A stretch of 64,000 nucleotides of DNA from Natrinema gelatinilyticum. GTDB taxonomy: Archaea > Halobacteriota > Halobacteria > Halobacteriales > Natrialbaceae. The stretch spans positions 3,038,001 to 3,102,000 of the forward strand of contig NZ_CP100756.1 of the NCBI RefSeq assembly GCF_024266705.1, given 5' to 3'. Positions 8,099 to 15,925 of the stretch are shown here, piece after piece. The notes under the pieces are model-generated. The model had not been told where the DNA came from, searched no databases, and saw nothing but the letters and a program-made list of their open reading frames with translations. The first letter of the stretch is position 1. Each line of letters opens with the position of its first letter. The position numbers were made by a program, and so were the translations under genes.

Positions 8099-9161
8099 GA
8101 GCGTGTCATAGAAAGCGTCACGTACGAAGCAGCAGGGTGCGGAAAGTGTGTCCAACACAATCGCAGCCCTGCAAGACGTAGCTTCGGTAGACGACTTCTT
8201 GAATGCGGCGGCTACCGAAACAGTACCGCTATTCGAGCATCTTGAGTTCGAGTTTCTGCTGGAGTACGACGTGTTCGCCCCCTCGAAGCGGGGGCGAGCA
8301 CGAGTTCATCAGCCACCCGATCTCTTCCGCGGTTTTCTACACTGCTACTACAAAGATGTTTACGGCACACGTCCGGTTACACGAGAACTCAAGCACGGCC
8401 TCGTCTGGTACTACTGCGGACTCGATAAACCGCCATCCAGAGACACGGTTGATCGATTTCTCACCGACCTCGAACACGTGATTGACGATGTCTTCGAGAG
8501 ACTCGTCGAGCAGGCCGCCGCCCGCGGCCTGCTCGACTCCACGTACTCTATCGATTCGACTCACGTCGAGGCGATCCAATACAACGACGCTGCGTCGTGG
8601 AACTACGATCCAACAGCCCAAGAGTACTACTACGGCTTCGGCTGTACGATCGTCTCTACTGGCGCAAAGATCCCGATAGCAGCGGAGTTCACACAGGCCA
8701 AGCAAGCGGATCAGGAGACGGCGATGCGCGTCACGCGTGACGCGCTCGCCGTCGATACACCGATCTGGATGCTTGGAGACAGCGCCTACGATATCCTCAA
8801 TTGGCACGACCACCTGCTGGCCGCAGGGGTCGTACCAATTGCTCCGTACAACCCGCGAAACACTGACGACCCGAAAGATATCGAGTATAGGGTCGAAGAC
8901 CGGATCGAGGAACGCAGCGAGGACGTTCAGCTGAAACAATCCATCTTGGACGAGACGTACAACAATCGGACAGGAGTCGAGCGAACCAACGACGCAGTCA
9001 AGGACTGCGGCCTCGGGCACGTCCGCGCCCGAGGCCGCGTCCACGCACGAACAGAAGTGTTCCTTGCGCTGTGCCTCCGGCTCGTCGTTGCAATCACCAA
9101 CTACGAGCGAGGAAACGAACCTGGCTATGAGAAGCTATGAGATGGATTCTATGACACGCTC
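8099..9161 (+). mobile_element. IS5-family insertion sequence, 1063 bp
   Basis: Perfect 15-bp terminal inverted repeats GAGCGTGTCATAGAA (8099-8113) and TTCTATGACACGCTC (9147-9161) are flanked by the direct repeat GGGAG (8094-8098 and 9162-9166), the target-site duplication. One transposase gene fills the element. Both ends and the gene are intact, so the insertion looks recent. Confidence 0.9.
8148..9140 (+). CDS. IS5-family transposase
   Basis: 330 residues from a GTG start 35 bases inside the left TIR. A helical N-terminal domain (residues ~15-110, DLFRGFLHCYYKDVYGTRPV) is followed by the DDE core. The first Asp lies in SIDSTHVEA, the second in MLGDSAYD, and the Glu in the C-terminal RTGVERTNDAVKD block. 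This DDE transposase moves the element by cut-and-paste. Length and motif order match haloarchaeal IS5-group enzymes. Confidence 0.9.
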   Translation: MSNTIAALQDVASVDDFLNAAATETVPLFEHLEFEFLLEYDVFAPSKRGRARVHQPPDLFRGFLHCYYKDVYGTRPVTRELKHGLVWYYCGLDKPPSRDTVDRFLTDLEHVIDDVFERLVEQAAARGLLDSTYSIDSTHVEAIQYNDAASWNYDPTAQEYYYGFGCTIVSTGAKIPIAAEFTQAKQADQETAMRVTRDALAVDTPIWMLGDSAYDILNWHDHLLAAGVVPIAPYNPRNTDDPKDIEYRVEDRIEERSEDVQLKQSILDETYNNRTGVERTNDAVKDCGLGHVRARGRVHARTEVFLALCLRLVVAITNYERGNEPGYEKL

Positions 9162-9298
9162 GGGAGTACTATCCAATCAGCGTTCCAGCGAAGCAATCCG
9201 ACATCGAAATAGAAGATCCACTGGAGGGACAGACAGAAATTTCTGGCCCGTCTGGCGTGACGGTGATGGCGTATATTGATACTCAAGCCCTCCCTGGT

Positions 9299-9500
9299 GA
9301 ATTCCGGGAAATTGGTGTCGACCCAAAAGCGCCAGCATCCTGTAGCGGTACCAAGATCGGCTTCGGGTTTCGGTTCATAAGCGTCGCAGGGGTCAGAGAA
9401 TACGAGGAGCTACCACTATCTGAACTTGCAGAGAGTCCCTAGGGATGAAGACCGTGGCGGATAGGATCGTCGTTACGTTGGGTTCTCGACCTAACTGAGG
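9299..9500 (+). repeat. Repeat copy B (coding tail) at a cargo boundary
   Basis: This is the end of the interrupted frame (FREIGVDPKAPAS...FGFRF...REYEELPLSELA) plus ~55 bases of downstream sequence ending ctaactgag. It is most similar to copy C over the whole length, and to copy A over the last ~140 bases. Immediately beyond it begins the truncated ERCC4-type gene. Confidence 0.65.
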
Positions 9501-9519
9501 TATCTCAAGGCTTATTGAA

Positions 9520-9678
9520 CTACCAGCTTAGCTCGAAGCCGACGCCGTTGACGATGATGTCCGCGGTCTCAAGCGGTTGATCCGGTGCAACGCCGTCAAC
9601 GTCGTCGTGGAACAGCATTTTCATGCCTATATCCTCGGGTTCGTGGACGTTGATCACCGCTTTAACGTCGTCAGTCAT
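9520..9678 (-). pseudogene. ERCC4-type nuclease, N-terminal fragment
   Basis: 52 codons: MTDDVKAVINVHEPEDIGMK, then ETADIIVNGVGFE, followed by LSW and stop. The I(V/D)xxEP start and the D-I-V-x-GxGFE segment are the first half of an ERCC4/XPF-type nuclease domain. In that family GFERK with its catalytic residues comes next. Here the frame ends exactly at GFE, next to repeat copy B, so the catalytic part has been lost by rearrangement. It overlaps the upstream gene by 8 bases and is the last gene of a three-gene minus-strand operon. Confidence 0.55.
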
Positions 9679-10333
9679 CGGTCTCACGCCGTTGGATGTC
9701 GTCAGCGTCAAAGTCGTAGGTCGCACCGGACCCACCGAACAGACCTTGCGACCCGGTCTCGATCGTGTAGTGCGTTATGTCGTCGAACTCGTCTGGACTC
9801 AACTCCCTGAGAGTTCGGACCTTCGACTCAGTCAGTCCACCACCCAGGCCATTGAATCGAACCCCACCGGAGTCTAAGCGCTCGTCGCCACTAAACAACT
9901 CGATGTTGGCATACGCGTCAGACGCCGATCCGGTGTTGTTCCTGATTTCGAGGCCCATTTCAACCGCCCACTGGGTGACATTGAACCAGTGGTCTCGGAG
10001 TTCAATGTCAGGCTTATCATCGCCACCATCGCCACCATCGTCTGACGGTTCAGGCTCAGGCTCAGGGTCGTCCGACGTATCAGCACTCGCCTCCGGGTCT
10101 TCAGAGTCAGGGACCAGCGCACCCAGCGTACTCAATCCGACGATCGCCGAACCAGCGAGCACCTTACGCCGCGTCACAAAGCCACTGTCGTCGTCAGTGG
10201 TTTCGTCATCGTCGTCATCTGAGCCACGTATCTTCCTAATCGCCTTCTTTCCGGCCCAATACCAGAAGTATAGCGTGGCGAAAATGAACGACCAGCCGAG
10301 GACTCCCACCACGAATTTGGCCGCGAAACTCAT
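9671..10333 (-). CDS. Membrane-anchored hypothetical protein
   Basis: 220 residues. One N-terminal membrane segment (residues ~5-28, VVGVLGWSFIFATLYFWYW) is followed by a basic patch, an Asp-rich linker, a second hydrophobic stretch at ~57-72 after the twin Arg in TRRKVLAGS, and an acidic Glu-Pro repeat region. The C-terminal domain (about 110-220) reads like an extracellular beta-sandwich of the FxLYD kind (GLEIRNNTGSASDAYANIEL). The second hydrophobic stretch resembles a Tat signal, so the domain orientation is uncertain. It is translationally linked to both neighbours. Function unknown; halovirus and plasmid cargo often has such proteins. Confidence 0.55.
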   Translation of the reverse strand: MSFAAKFVVGVLGWSFIFATLYFWYWAGKKAIRKIRGSDDDDDETTDDDSGFVTRRKVLAGSAIVGLSTLGALVPDSEDPEASADTSDDPEPEPEPSDDGGDGGDDKPDIELRDHWFNVTQWAVEMGLEIRNNTGSASDAYANIELFSGDERLDSGGVRFNGLGGGLTESKVRTLRELSPDEFDDITHYTIETGSQGLFGGSGATYDFDADDIQRRETDD

Positions 10334-10659
10334 AGAAGATCACTCCCACTGTCGCCACCTTCGTCCGGCGGGTGTAGCGTCAATTCTAAGCTGTCCCAGT
10401 ACATTGTAATCGGCTTTCCGCGTAGAAGTCGAATCAATCCTAGACCACTCATTTGAATGGTGTCGCCTGACGATTCAGCCCGGCCATTAGAGACCATCTT
10501 TGATGATCCAGGTTCAGTTGGGGGTCTGTCGATCGCCGGTGGGACAATCACGTCATTGCTCGTTGCAGATGAGACGGCGTCGATCACTCCTTCGCGGAGG
10601 GATTGGTCCGGAATGGCTTCGAACAACCCCCCTGTTAACTGGGGATATGAGTAGGACAT
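10330..10659 (-). CDS. Hypothetical protein, first gene of the ERCC4-fragment operon
   Basis: 109 residues from MSYSYPQLTGGLFEAIPDQS. The start at 10659 is chosen because the codons upstream give an unlikely Ser/Ile-rich extension. The ATGA overlap with the next gene (10330-10333) indicates one transcript. The C-terminal half (GLGLIRLLRGKPITMYWDSL) is weakly hydrophobic and could be a peripheral membrane segment. No family recognised. Confidence 0.5.
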   Translation of the reverse strand: MSYSYPQLTGGLFEAIPDQSLREGVIDAVSSATSNDVIVPPAIDRPPTEPGSSKMVSNGRAESSGDTIQMSGLGLIRLLRGKPITMYWDSLELTLHPPDEGGDSGSDLL

Positions 10660-10756
10660 TCGATTATCGCCACTCGCGGCATGAGTAATAATATTGATGG
10701 ATATTTTAAATGAGTTAGCTCTTGCAGTAGAGTGTATACCGTCCTGCAACCCACCC

Positions 10757-10961
10757 CGTGAATTTCAGAAATTGGTGTGACACCGAAAGTACCAATATTC
10801 TGTGACGGTACCGAGGTCGTCTTCGGGTTTCGGCTCAGGACTGCGGCAGTGGTCAGAGATTACGAGGAGCTACCACTGTCTGAGCTTGCAGGGGTTCCAC
10901 GGGGAGGAAAGATCATTGTAGGTAGGAACGTCGCTGGATAGGGTGCTCTACCTAACTGAGA
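10757..10961 (+). repeat. Repeat copy C (coding tail) at a cargo boundary
   Basis: Read on the plus strand, the copy gives ISEIGVTPKVP, FGFRLRTAAVV and RDYEELPLSELAGVPRG, then GGKIIVGRNVAG and stop. It ends ctaactgag, 15 bases from the stop of the metalloprotease gene. It has no start codon or upstream part. Synonymous differences from copy B (for example ctg/cta, gag/gaa) show that it evolved as protein-coding sequence before being cut off. Confidence 0.65.
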
Positions 10962-10976
10962 GAATCCGAGAGACTC

Positions 10977-11708
10977 TTAGAGATCATCGTGGGTGAAGAT
11001 GAGTTTGACACTGTTCTCTTCCAGCCACTCGGCATGCTCTTCGTATTTCGGATCGTGGTCAGCGACGAGTGACCAGAATGCGTTCGTGTGACTCTGTTCC
11101 CGAAGGTGGGCGAGTTCATGGACGACGACATAGTCGATTACATCCGGGGGTGCCATCATCAGTCGCCAGTTGAGGCCCAGGGTCCCCGTCGACGAGCAAC
11201 TTCCCCACTTCGTGCGCTGGTTTCGGACCTCGATTTTCTCGTATTCGACGTCCATCTCAGACGCATACTGATCCGCGCTCTCTTCGAACGTCTCGCGTGC
11301 TTTCCGTCGATAAAGTGTCTCGAGCGCCCGTTTCACAGACGTCTGTTCGACGTGATGCTCGGCAAGACGGAACTCACCATCATCGACAGCCGATGTGGGA
11401 CGCTGTTCGACGACGATCTCGTGGGGTTCGTCCAGATGGGGGAACGACTCCCCGGCCTCGAAGCGACGGTCTGGAACCTGTTCCCGGTACGTCTCGTACT
11501 TTCGTTTCTTCTCGAGGACCCATGCCGCGTTTTCGGCAAGTAGCGTCTCAGGATCAGTTGACGAGCCGTCTGGAAGCACCACTCTCACACCATGGATGTC
11601 GACATCGATCCGTGGTTCGGTCGCGTCCCCACTCCGACGGATCTCATAGCTCACGGATTCACCGAGTAGATTGACTTCGCCTGAAGGTTCAGGCGTAGGC
11701 TCAGGCAT
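10977..11708 (-). CDS. YgjP/DUF45-type zinc metalloprotease of the type I RM operon
   Basis: 243 residues from MPEPTPEPSGEVNLLG. The N-terminal ~110 residues are the beta-rich DUF45 region (YEIRRSGDATEPRIDVDI). The metallopeptidase core has RNQRTKWGSCSSTGTLGLNW (~165-184) and VVHELAHLREQSHTNAFW near residue 193, with the HExxH zinc site and the later His. Length is typical of YgjP-like (SprT/wss-like) enzymes, which are frequent fourth genes of type I restriction operons. It overlaps hsdR by 8 bases (ATGCCTGA), so it is co-translated with it. Its role there is not established; processing of HsdR or of stalled complexes is a guess. Confidence 0.85.
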   Translation of the reverse strand: MPEPTPEPSGEVNLLGESVSYEIRRSGDATEPRIDVDIHGVRVVLPDGSSTDPETLLAENAAWVLEKKRKYETYREQVPDRRFEAGESFPHLDEPHEIVVEQRPTSAVDDGEFRLAEHHVEQTSVKRALETLYRRKARETFEESADQYASEMDVEYEKIEVRNQRTKWGSCSSTGTLGLNWRLMMAPPDVIDYVVVHELAHLREQSHTNAFWSLVADHDPKYEEHAEWLEENSVKLIFTHDDL

Positions 11709-14658
11709 AGTTCTCGAGTAGATAGCCACGGACGTCGTCGTCGAACTGATCGTCATCACTGAGCAACTCACCGAGGTCGTACTCGATGACCAGGGTATCC
11801 AGCAGGATACGCTCGATCTCGTTGATCGTGCGCTGGTTCGTCTTCCACCCTGGGTAGTCACGATCGATTCGTTCGTCGAACGCTTCGACGATGTCTTCGG
11901 CAACCGCTTCGGCTTGACTGTCGGTCTCGATAACGTCGGGAGTTTCCTCGGTCAGGTGGGTGTAGATCGCAAACTCAGCCTTGTCCATGTCCCGCTCTTC
12001 GGCTTCACTCTCGACTTCGAGAAGGTCCTCTTCGGCCCGCTTGAGCGCCTCGAGCGCCTCCGGATCGGTTCGGTTGCCCTGTTGCCAGTCTTCGACGATG
12101 TCGGTCACACGTTCGCTCAGGCGCTTGTATCGGGGGTTCTGGTTCATCCGCGGGTGAAGATGGTCTTGGGTCGCGTGGGCGACCTGTGACGCCTTCACAC
12201 CGGGATTCTCGAGTCCCTCGACGTCTTCCAGGTACTCTTCGCCGAGCTTGTAGGTGGGGAAGTCCCGTTTGATCTCCCCGACGTCGACGTGTTCCTCAAG
12301 GATGTCACGGGTCTTCTCACGCATTTCTTCTTCGGGGTCGTCTGAACCCCCAGATGTCCGCTTGAAGCCGACGTAAACCCGACTCAGCCACTTGTATTCG
12401 TCTTGTATGCCCTCAGTGATGAGTCGACCGTCAGGAGCGACGGACTCGTAGAGATTCTGGAGACGTCGGAAGCCCTGCTTGAACTCTCGGCGTTCTGGAT
12501 GGGTGCTGATCCGCTCGATTGCTTCACTGGTCGCTTCCTGGGTGTCCGTTTTCGGAATCCCGTCGAAGATGTCCATGACCCGATCGACCTGCTCGACGAG
12601 ATCATCGTAGAGGTCTTCCTTGTCACGGGCGGCGTAGGCTTTCGTCTCGGCGTCGTAGTCGAGTGCTTCGTCGATGTTCTCGAAGACGCCCTGGAAGTCG
12701 ACGATTTCGCCGTTCTCTTTCCCTTCTGCTGGACGATTGGTCCGGGCGATCGCCTGCATGAGGCTGTGGTTCTTCAGGTTCCGGTCGAGATAGATGGTTT
12801 TCAGTACGGGGGCGTCAAAGCCCGTCAGAAGCATGTTGTGGACGACCAGGAGCTTCGGGCTCTCTTCTTGCTTGAAGTCCCGGACGATCTCGTCACGCTC
12901 CTCGGTGTCCGTGTGGAACTGTGTGATGAGATCAGGGTCGTCATCGGTCGCGGTGTAGAGCACGTCGATCTGATCGTCCCCGAAGTGTTCTACGAGACGT
13001 TCACCGTACATCGCGGCCGACCGGCGACTCGGCGTGACGACCATCCCCTTCCAGCCGTTCGGTTCGACGTTGTCGGTGTAGTGGTCGACGATCTCCTCGA
13101 CGGCACGCGTGACCCGCGGTTCGAGTTCCGCCATAGTCCGGCTGGTCACGTTATCCTTGATGAACTCTCGTTTCTCGTCGGTGGAGAGGGTGCGGAACTC
13201 CTGCTCGAACTCTTCGTCGAGACCAGCCTCGTCGATGTCCCACTCCATCTCGTGACGGAGCGTGAAGTAGACCGGAAGGATCAGCTCGTCGTCGATGCCC
13301 TGTTTGATCGAATACCGGTGAAGGTAGTCCTCTCCCTCGGGGCTGAACTCTCGGAACGTGTTGCGGTCTTCGTGGCGTTCACCTTCGCGGACGGGCGTTC
13401 CGGTAAACCCGAAGTGCGTGGAGTTGGGAAGCGCGGCCTCGAGTCGACTCCCGAGATCGGCCTCCATGAACCGGTGGGCCTCGTCGGACATGACCACGAC
13501 CTCGTCGTTGCCCTGGCTGTCCGGCTCGACGTCCTGGAACTTCTGGATCGTTGTGAGCACCAGTTCGCTCTGGCCGTCCTCGATGAGTTGCTGAAGGTGA
13601 TCGATACTCTCGGCCTCAGTCCACCGTTCGAGCGAGAGGTTCGCCAGCTGGTCCCGCATCTGGCTGTTGAGCTTGTCCGTGTCGACGATGATGAAGACCT
13701 GGGGATTGCGAGCGACGCCCCGTGACAGGAGATTCTCGGCGGCGTAGAGCATGGTGAACGACTTGCCCGACCCCTGGGTGTGCCAAATGAGTCCGCGGTT
13801 GTGTTCGCCCCAGTCGACGCGCTCGAGGATGCGATTGACGGCGTAGTACTGCATGTACCGCGGGATGATCTTCGCGGTACCGCCGAGCTGATCCTCGAAG
13901 AACACGAAGTTCTTCAGCAGGTCCAGCACCGTCTCAGGGTTGCACAGCGCCTGGACGGCCTGTTTCATTTCGTTGTCATCCTGGTACTCGGGTGGGGCGT
14001 CGTTCCACGGCTCGTAGAACTCAGCAGGGGCCCCGACAGCGCCGTAGCGCAGTTTCATCGTGTCGGCGGCAACATTGAACAGGCCAGGGACGAACAGCCG
14101 TGAGACGTCGCTCTCGTAGTTCTGTAGGTCGTCGATGGCGTCCCGGTAGTAGTTGTCCTGGGTGACGCTTTTCAGTTCCATCGTCACCAGCGGGATACCG
14201 TTGACGAACAGGTTCACGTCCGGGCGGATGGTCTGACTCCGCGAGACGGAGAACTGGTTGACCGCGTGGAAACGGTTGTTCTCGGGAGTCTCGAAGTCGA
14301 TGAGATCGATGTAGACAGTCTCTGTCGAACCGTCCGGCCGCTGGACCGAGAACGTCTTGCCCTTCGTGAGTAGCTGGTGGAACTCGCGGTTGCCGTCTAT
14401 CAGGTTCTCGTGGTCGAGATCGCGTCGAAGCGACGAGATGAACTTCTCGACGTTGTCCTCGGTAATGTCGTCGTTGAGCGCGATGACTTGGTCGGCCAGC
14501 AGGTCCCAGTAGATGACCTCGTTGCTCTGGTGGCCGTATCGCTTGTTGAGCGTGTTTGCGCCCCGTCCGCCGTCCTGGCCGTGGGTCTCCCACCCCACTC
14601 CGTCGAGCCACGAGAGCAGAGACCGTTCGACGCCCTGCTCGGACGGGACGCTAACCAT
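11701..14658 (-). CDS. hsdR: Type I restriction enzyme, HsdR motor/nuclease subunit
   Basis: 985 residues. The N-terminal HSDR_N nuclease domain includes VTMELKSVTQ near residue 160 (the E-x-K of the PD-(D/E)XK site). The SF2 translocase follows: Walker A HTQGSGKSFTML near 295, DEAHR near 391, then FTGTPV, a second RecA-like lobe with LLTGFDAPVLKTIYLDR, and ARTNRP. The C-terminal ~200 residues are helical and acidic. It binds HsdM2S, translocates DNA with ATP, and cuts unmethylated DNA far from the target. All motifs are intact and the length is normal. It is the third gene of hsdM-hsdS-hsdR-ygjP with an 8-base overlap at both ends. Confidence 0.95.
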   Translation of the reverse strand: MVSVPSEQGVERSLLSWLDGVGWETHGQDGGRGANTLNKRYGHQSNEVIYWDLLADQVIALNDDITEDNVEKFISSLRRDLDHENLIDGNREFHQLLTKGKTFSVQRPDGSTETVYIDLIDFETPENNRFHAVNQFSVSRSQTIRPDVNLFVNGIPLVTMELKSVTQDNYYRDAIDDLQNYESDVSRLFVPGLFNVAADTMKLRYGAVGAPAEFYEPWNDAPPEYQDDNEMKQAVQALCNPETVLDLLKNFVFFEDQLGGTAKIIPRYMQYYAVNRILERVDWGEHNRGLIWHTQGSGKSFTMLYAAENLLSRGVARNPQVFIIVDTDKLNSQMRDQLANLSLERWTEAESIDHLQQLIEDGQSELVLTTIQKFQDVEPDSQGNDEVVVMSDEAHRFMEADLGSRLEAALPNSTHFGFTGTPVREGERHEDRNTFREFSPEGEDYLHRYSIKQGIDDELILPVYFTLRHEMEWDIDEAGLDEEFEQEFRTLSTDEKREFIKDNVTSRTMAELEPRVTRAVEEIVDHYTDNVEPNGWKGMVVTPSRRSAAMYGERLVEHFGDDQIDVLYTATDDDPDLITQFHTDTEERDEIVRDFKQEESPKLLVVHNMLLTGFDAPVLKTIYLDRNLKNHSLMQAIARTNRPAEGKENGEIVDFQGVFENIDEALDYDAETKAYAARDKEDLYDDLVEQVDRVMDIFDGIPKTDTQEATSEAIERISTHPERREFKQGFRRLQNLYESVAPDGRLITEGIQDEYKWLSRVYVGFKRTSGGSDDPEEEMREKTRDILEEHVDVGEIKRDFPTYKLGEEYLEDVEGLENPGVKASQVAHATQDHLHPRMNQNPRYKRLSERVTDIVEDWQQGNRTDPEALEALKRAEEDLLEVESEAEERDMDKAEFAIYTHLTEETPDVIETDSQAEAVAEDIVEAFDERIDRDYPGWKTNQRTINEIERILLDTLVIEYDLGELLSDDDQFDDDVRGYLLENYA

Positions 14659-15925
14659 ACTGTTCGACTTCGGGTAGCACCTCTATGTTAGTGTCGATCG
14701 TTCTGACTGTACCCGAGAGGAGGTCTTGCTTGAGGCCCTGCTTGAAGCGCTGGAGTTGGTCAGTATAGCTCTCCGTGAAGATGAGTCGTTCCTGAACGTG
14801 CTTCAGGATATCACCAATTTGTTTCTGCTCTTCTTCAGGCGGGAAAGCTAATTGCAAGCGCTCCAAATCGTCGCTGCTGACCGAGTCGAACGTGCTTCCG
14901 ATTGCGATTGATTTCACGTACCGCTCGCGCCGACGAAGATGCTGGTAAAGATACTCCTCCAATAACGGCCCCCCGGCGGATATTCCGGCAAGTCCCCGTC
15001 CGATACAACATTCTCTGTCGGCGGTGTTCATCTGGCCGACGTACGTACCCCGAAGTGTCATCAGAGAATCATTTTCATCTGCCGTTTTCACCGGGTTCGA
15101 ACACCATCGGTCATGTTTGGGACTCCTGAGCCCGAACTCGTTATTTGCTTGGAAGAAGGGAAGCCCATCACCGGATTCGTTATAATGCTCGGACTTGGGC
15201 GACGACCCCATCGTGATTTCACATATCTCTCCCATCGGTCTAACACCCCAATGCTCCGGTATCTCCCCAAGTGTCGAAATTTCTTTCAAGTCGCTGTCCA
15301 GGTGCTTCCCCGAGAAGAGTGCCTGCTGTAGACCTCGCTCAACCCTTTCAACCTGCTCGGATATTTTACTCGCTGTATTAATCGCTTGGTCGACATTGTA
15401 GAGGACGCTGGCAATTTTTCGCTGTTCTTGAATAGGAGGAACATCAATTTCGAGAGAGTCGATTTCGGCACTACTCACCGAGTCGAAGGTGCTTCCAATA
15501 GCGATAGATTTGACATACGGTTCAATATAATTGAGATATTGGAACAGAAACTCACCATTCACTGGTCCGCCGGGAGTGATTCCGGCTAACCCTCGACCAA
15601 TACAAGACTCACGGTCAGCAATATTCGTCTGGCCGACGTACGTTCCCCGGATAGTCATCAGTAAGTCTCCGGGCTGTGCTATCTTCCGAGGATTCGAACA
15701 CCAGCGGTCGTGTGTCGGACTACGAAAGCCAAACTCATCGTTGGACTGAAAAAAAGGGAGGCCATTGCCGTCTTCGTTATAGTACTCGGATTTCGGGGAG
15801 GTCCCCATTGTGATGTCGGCTACCTGGGCAAGTTCTTTTGTATCCCAGTCATGCTCCTGTAACGAGGGCTGAGTCTCCTCTTGTTCCTCTACAAAATCGT
15901 CCAACGAGGCATCCTGCTCACTCAT
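14651..15925 (-). CDS. hsdS: Type I restriction specificity subunit HsdS with two near-identical TRDs
   Basis: 424 residues arranged as TRD1 (about 30-165), a central conserved helix region, TRD2 (about 230-375) and a C-terminal helix. Each TRD is followed by a dimer-forming coiled coil with the usual QRKIA/QKQIG sequence. The two TRDs are unusually alike: ITMGTSPKSEYYNE vs ITMGSSPKSEHYNE, then HDRWCSNP, RGTYVGQ, CIGRGLAGI and YVKSIAIGSTFDSVSS in both. HsdS reads one half-site per TRD, so this protein should recognise a symmetric (inverted-repeat) bipartite target. It overlaps hsdM (ATGAGTGA) and hsdR (ATGGTTAG) by 8 bases. Confidence 0.95.
   Translation of the reverse strand: MSEQDASLDDFVEEQEETQPSLQEHDWDTKELAQVADITMGTSPKSEYYNEDGNGLPFFQSNDEFGFRSPTHDRWCSNPRKIAQPGDLLMTIRGTYVGQTNIADRESCIGRGLAGITPGGPVNGEFLFQYLNYIEPYVKSIAIGSTFDSVSSAEIDSLEIDVPPIQEQRKIASVLYNVDQAINTASKISEQVERVERGLQQALFSGKHLDSDLKEISTLGEIPEHWGVRPMGEICEITMGSSPKSEHYNESGDGLPFFQANNEFGLRSPKHDRWCSNPVKTADENDSLMTLRGTYVGQMNTADRECCIGRGLAGISAGGPLLEEYLYQHLRRRERYVKSIAIGSTFDSVSSDDLERLQLAFPPEEEQKQIGDILKHVQERLIFTESYTDQLQRFKQGLKQDLLSGTVRTIDTNIEVLPEVEQYG

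Larger units (their letters stand above)
8033..9442 (+). pseudogene. Open frame interrupted by the IS5-family element
   Basis: Removing the IS (8099-9161) and one copy of the GGGAG duplication joins 8033-8098 to 9167-9442 in one frame. It reads ...RYSSGYWEYYPISVPAK..., then GEFREIGVDPKAP, FGFRFISVAGV and REYEELPLSELAESP before TAG. No start codon is present, so the fragment is the 3' end of a larger gene lost on the left. The same C-terminus recurs in copies A and C. The protein family is not recognised. Confidence 0.5.

Noticed and set aside
12403..13725. 440-codon plus-strand open frame inside hsdR
   Set aside because: It is antisense to a gene with all expected motifs. Such frames arise from GC-rich codon use.
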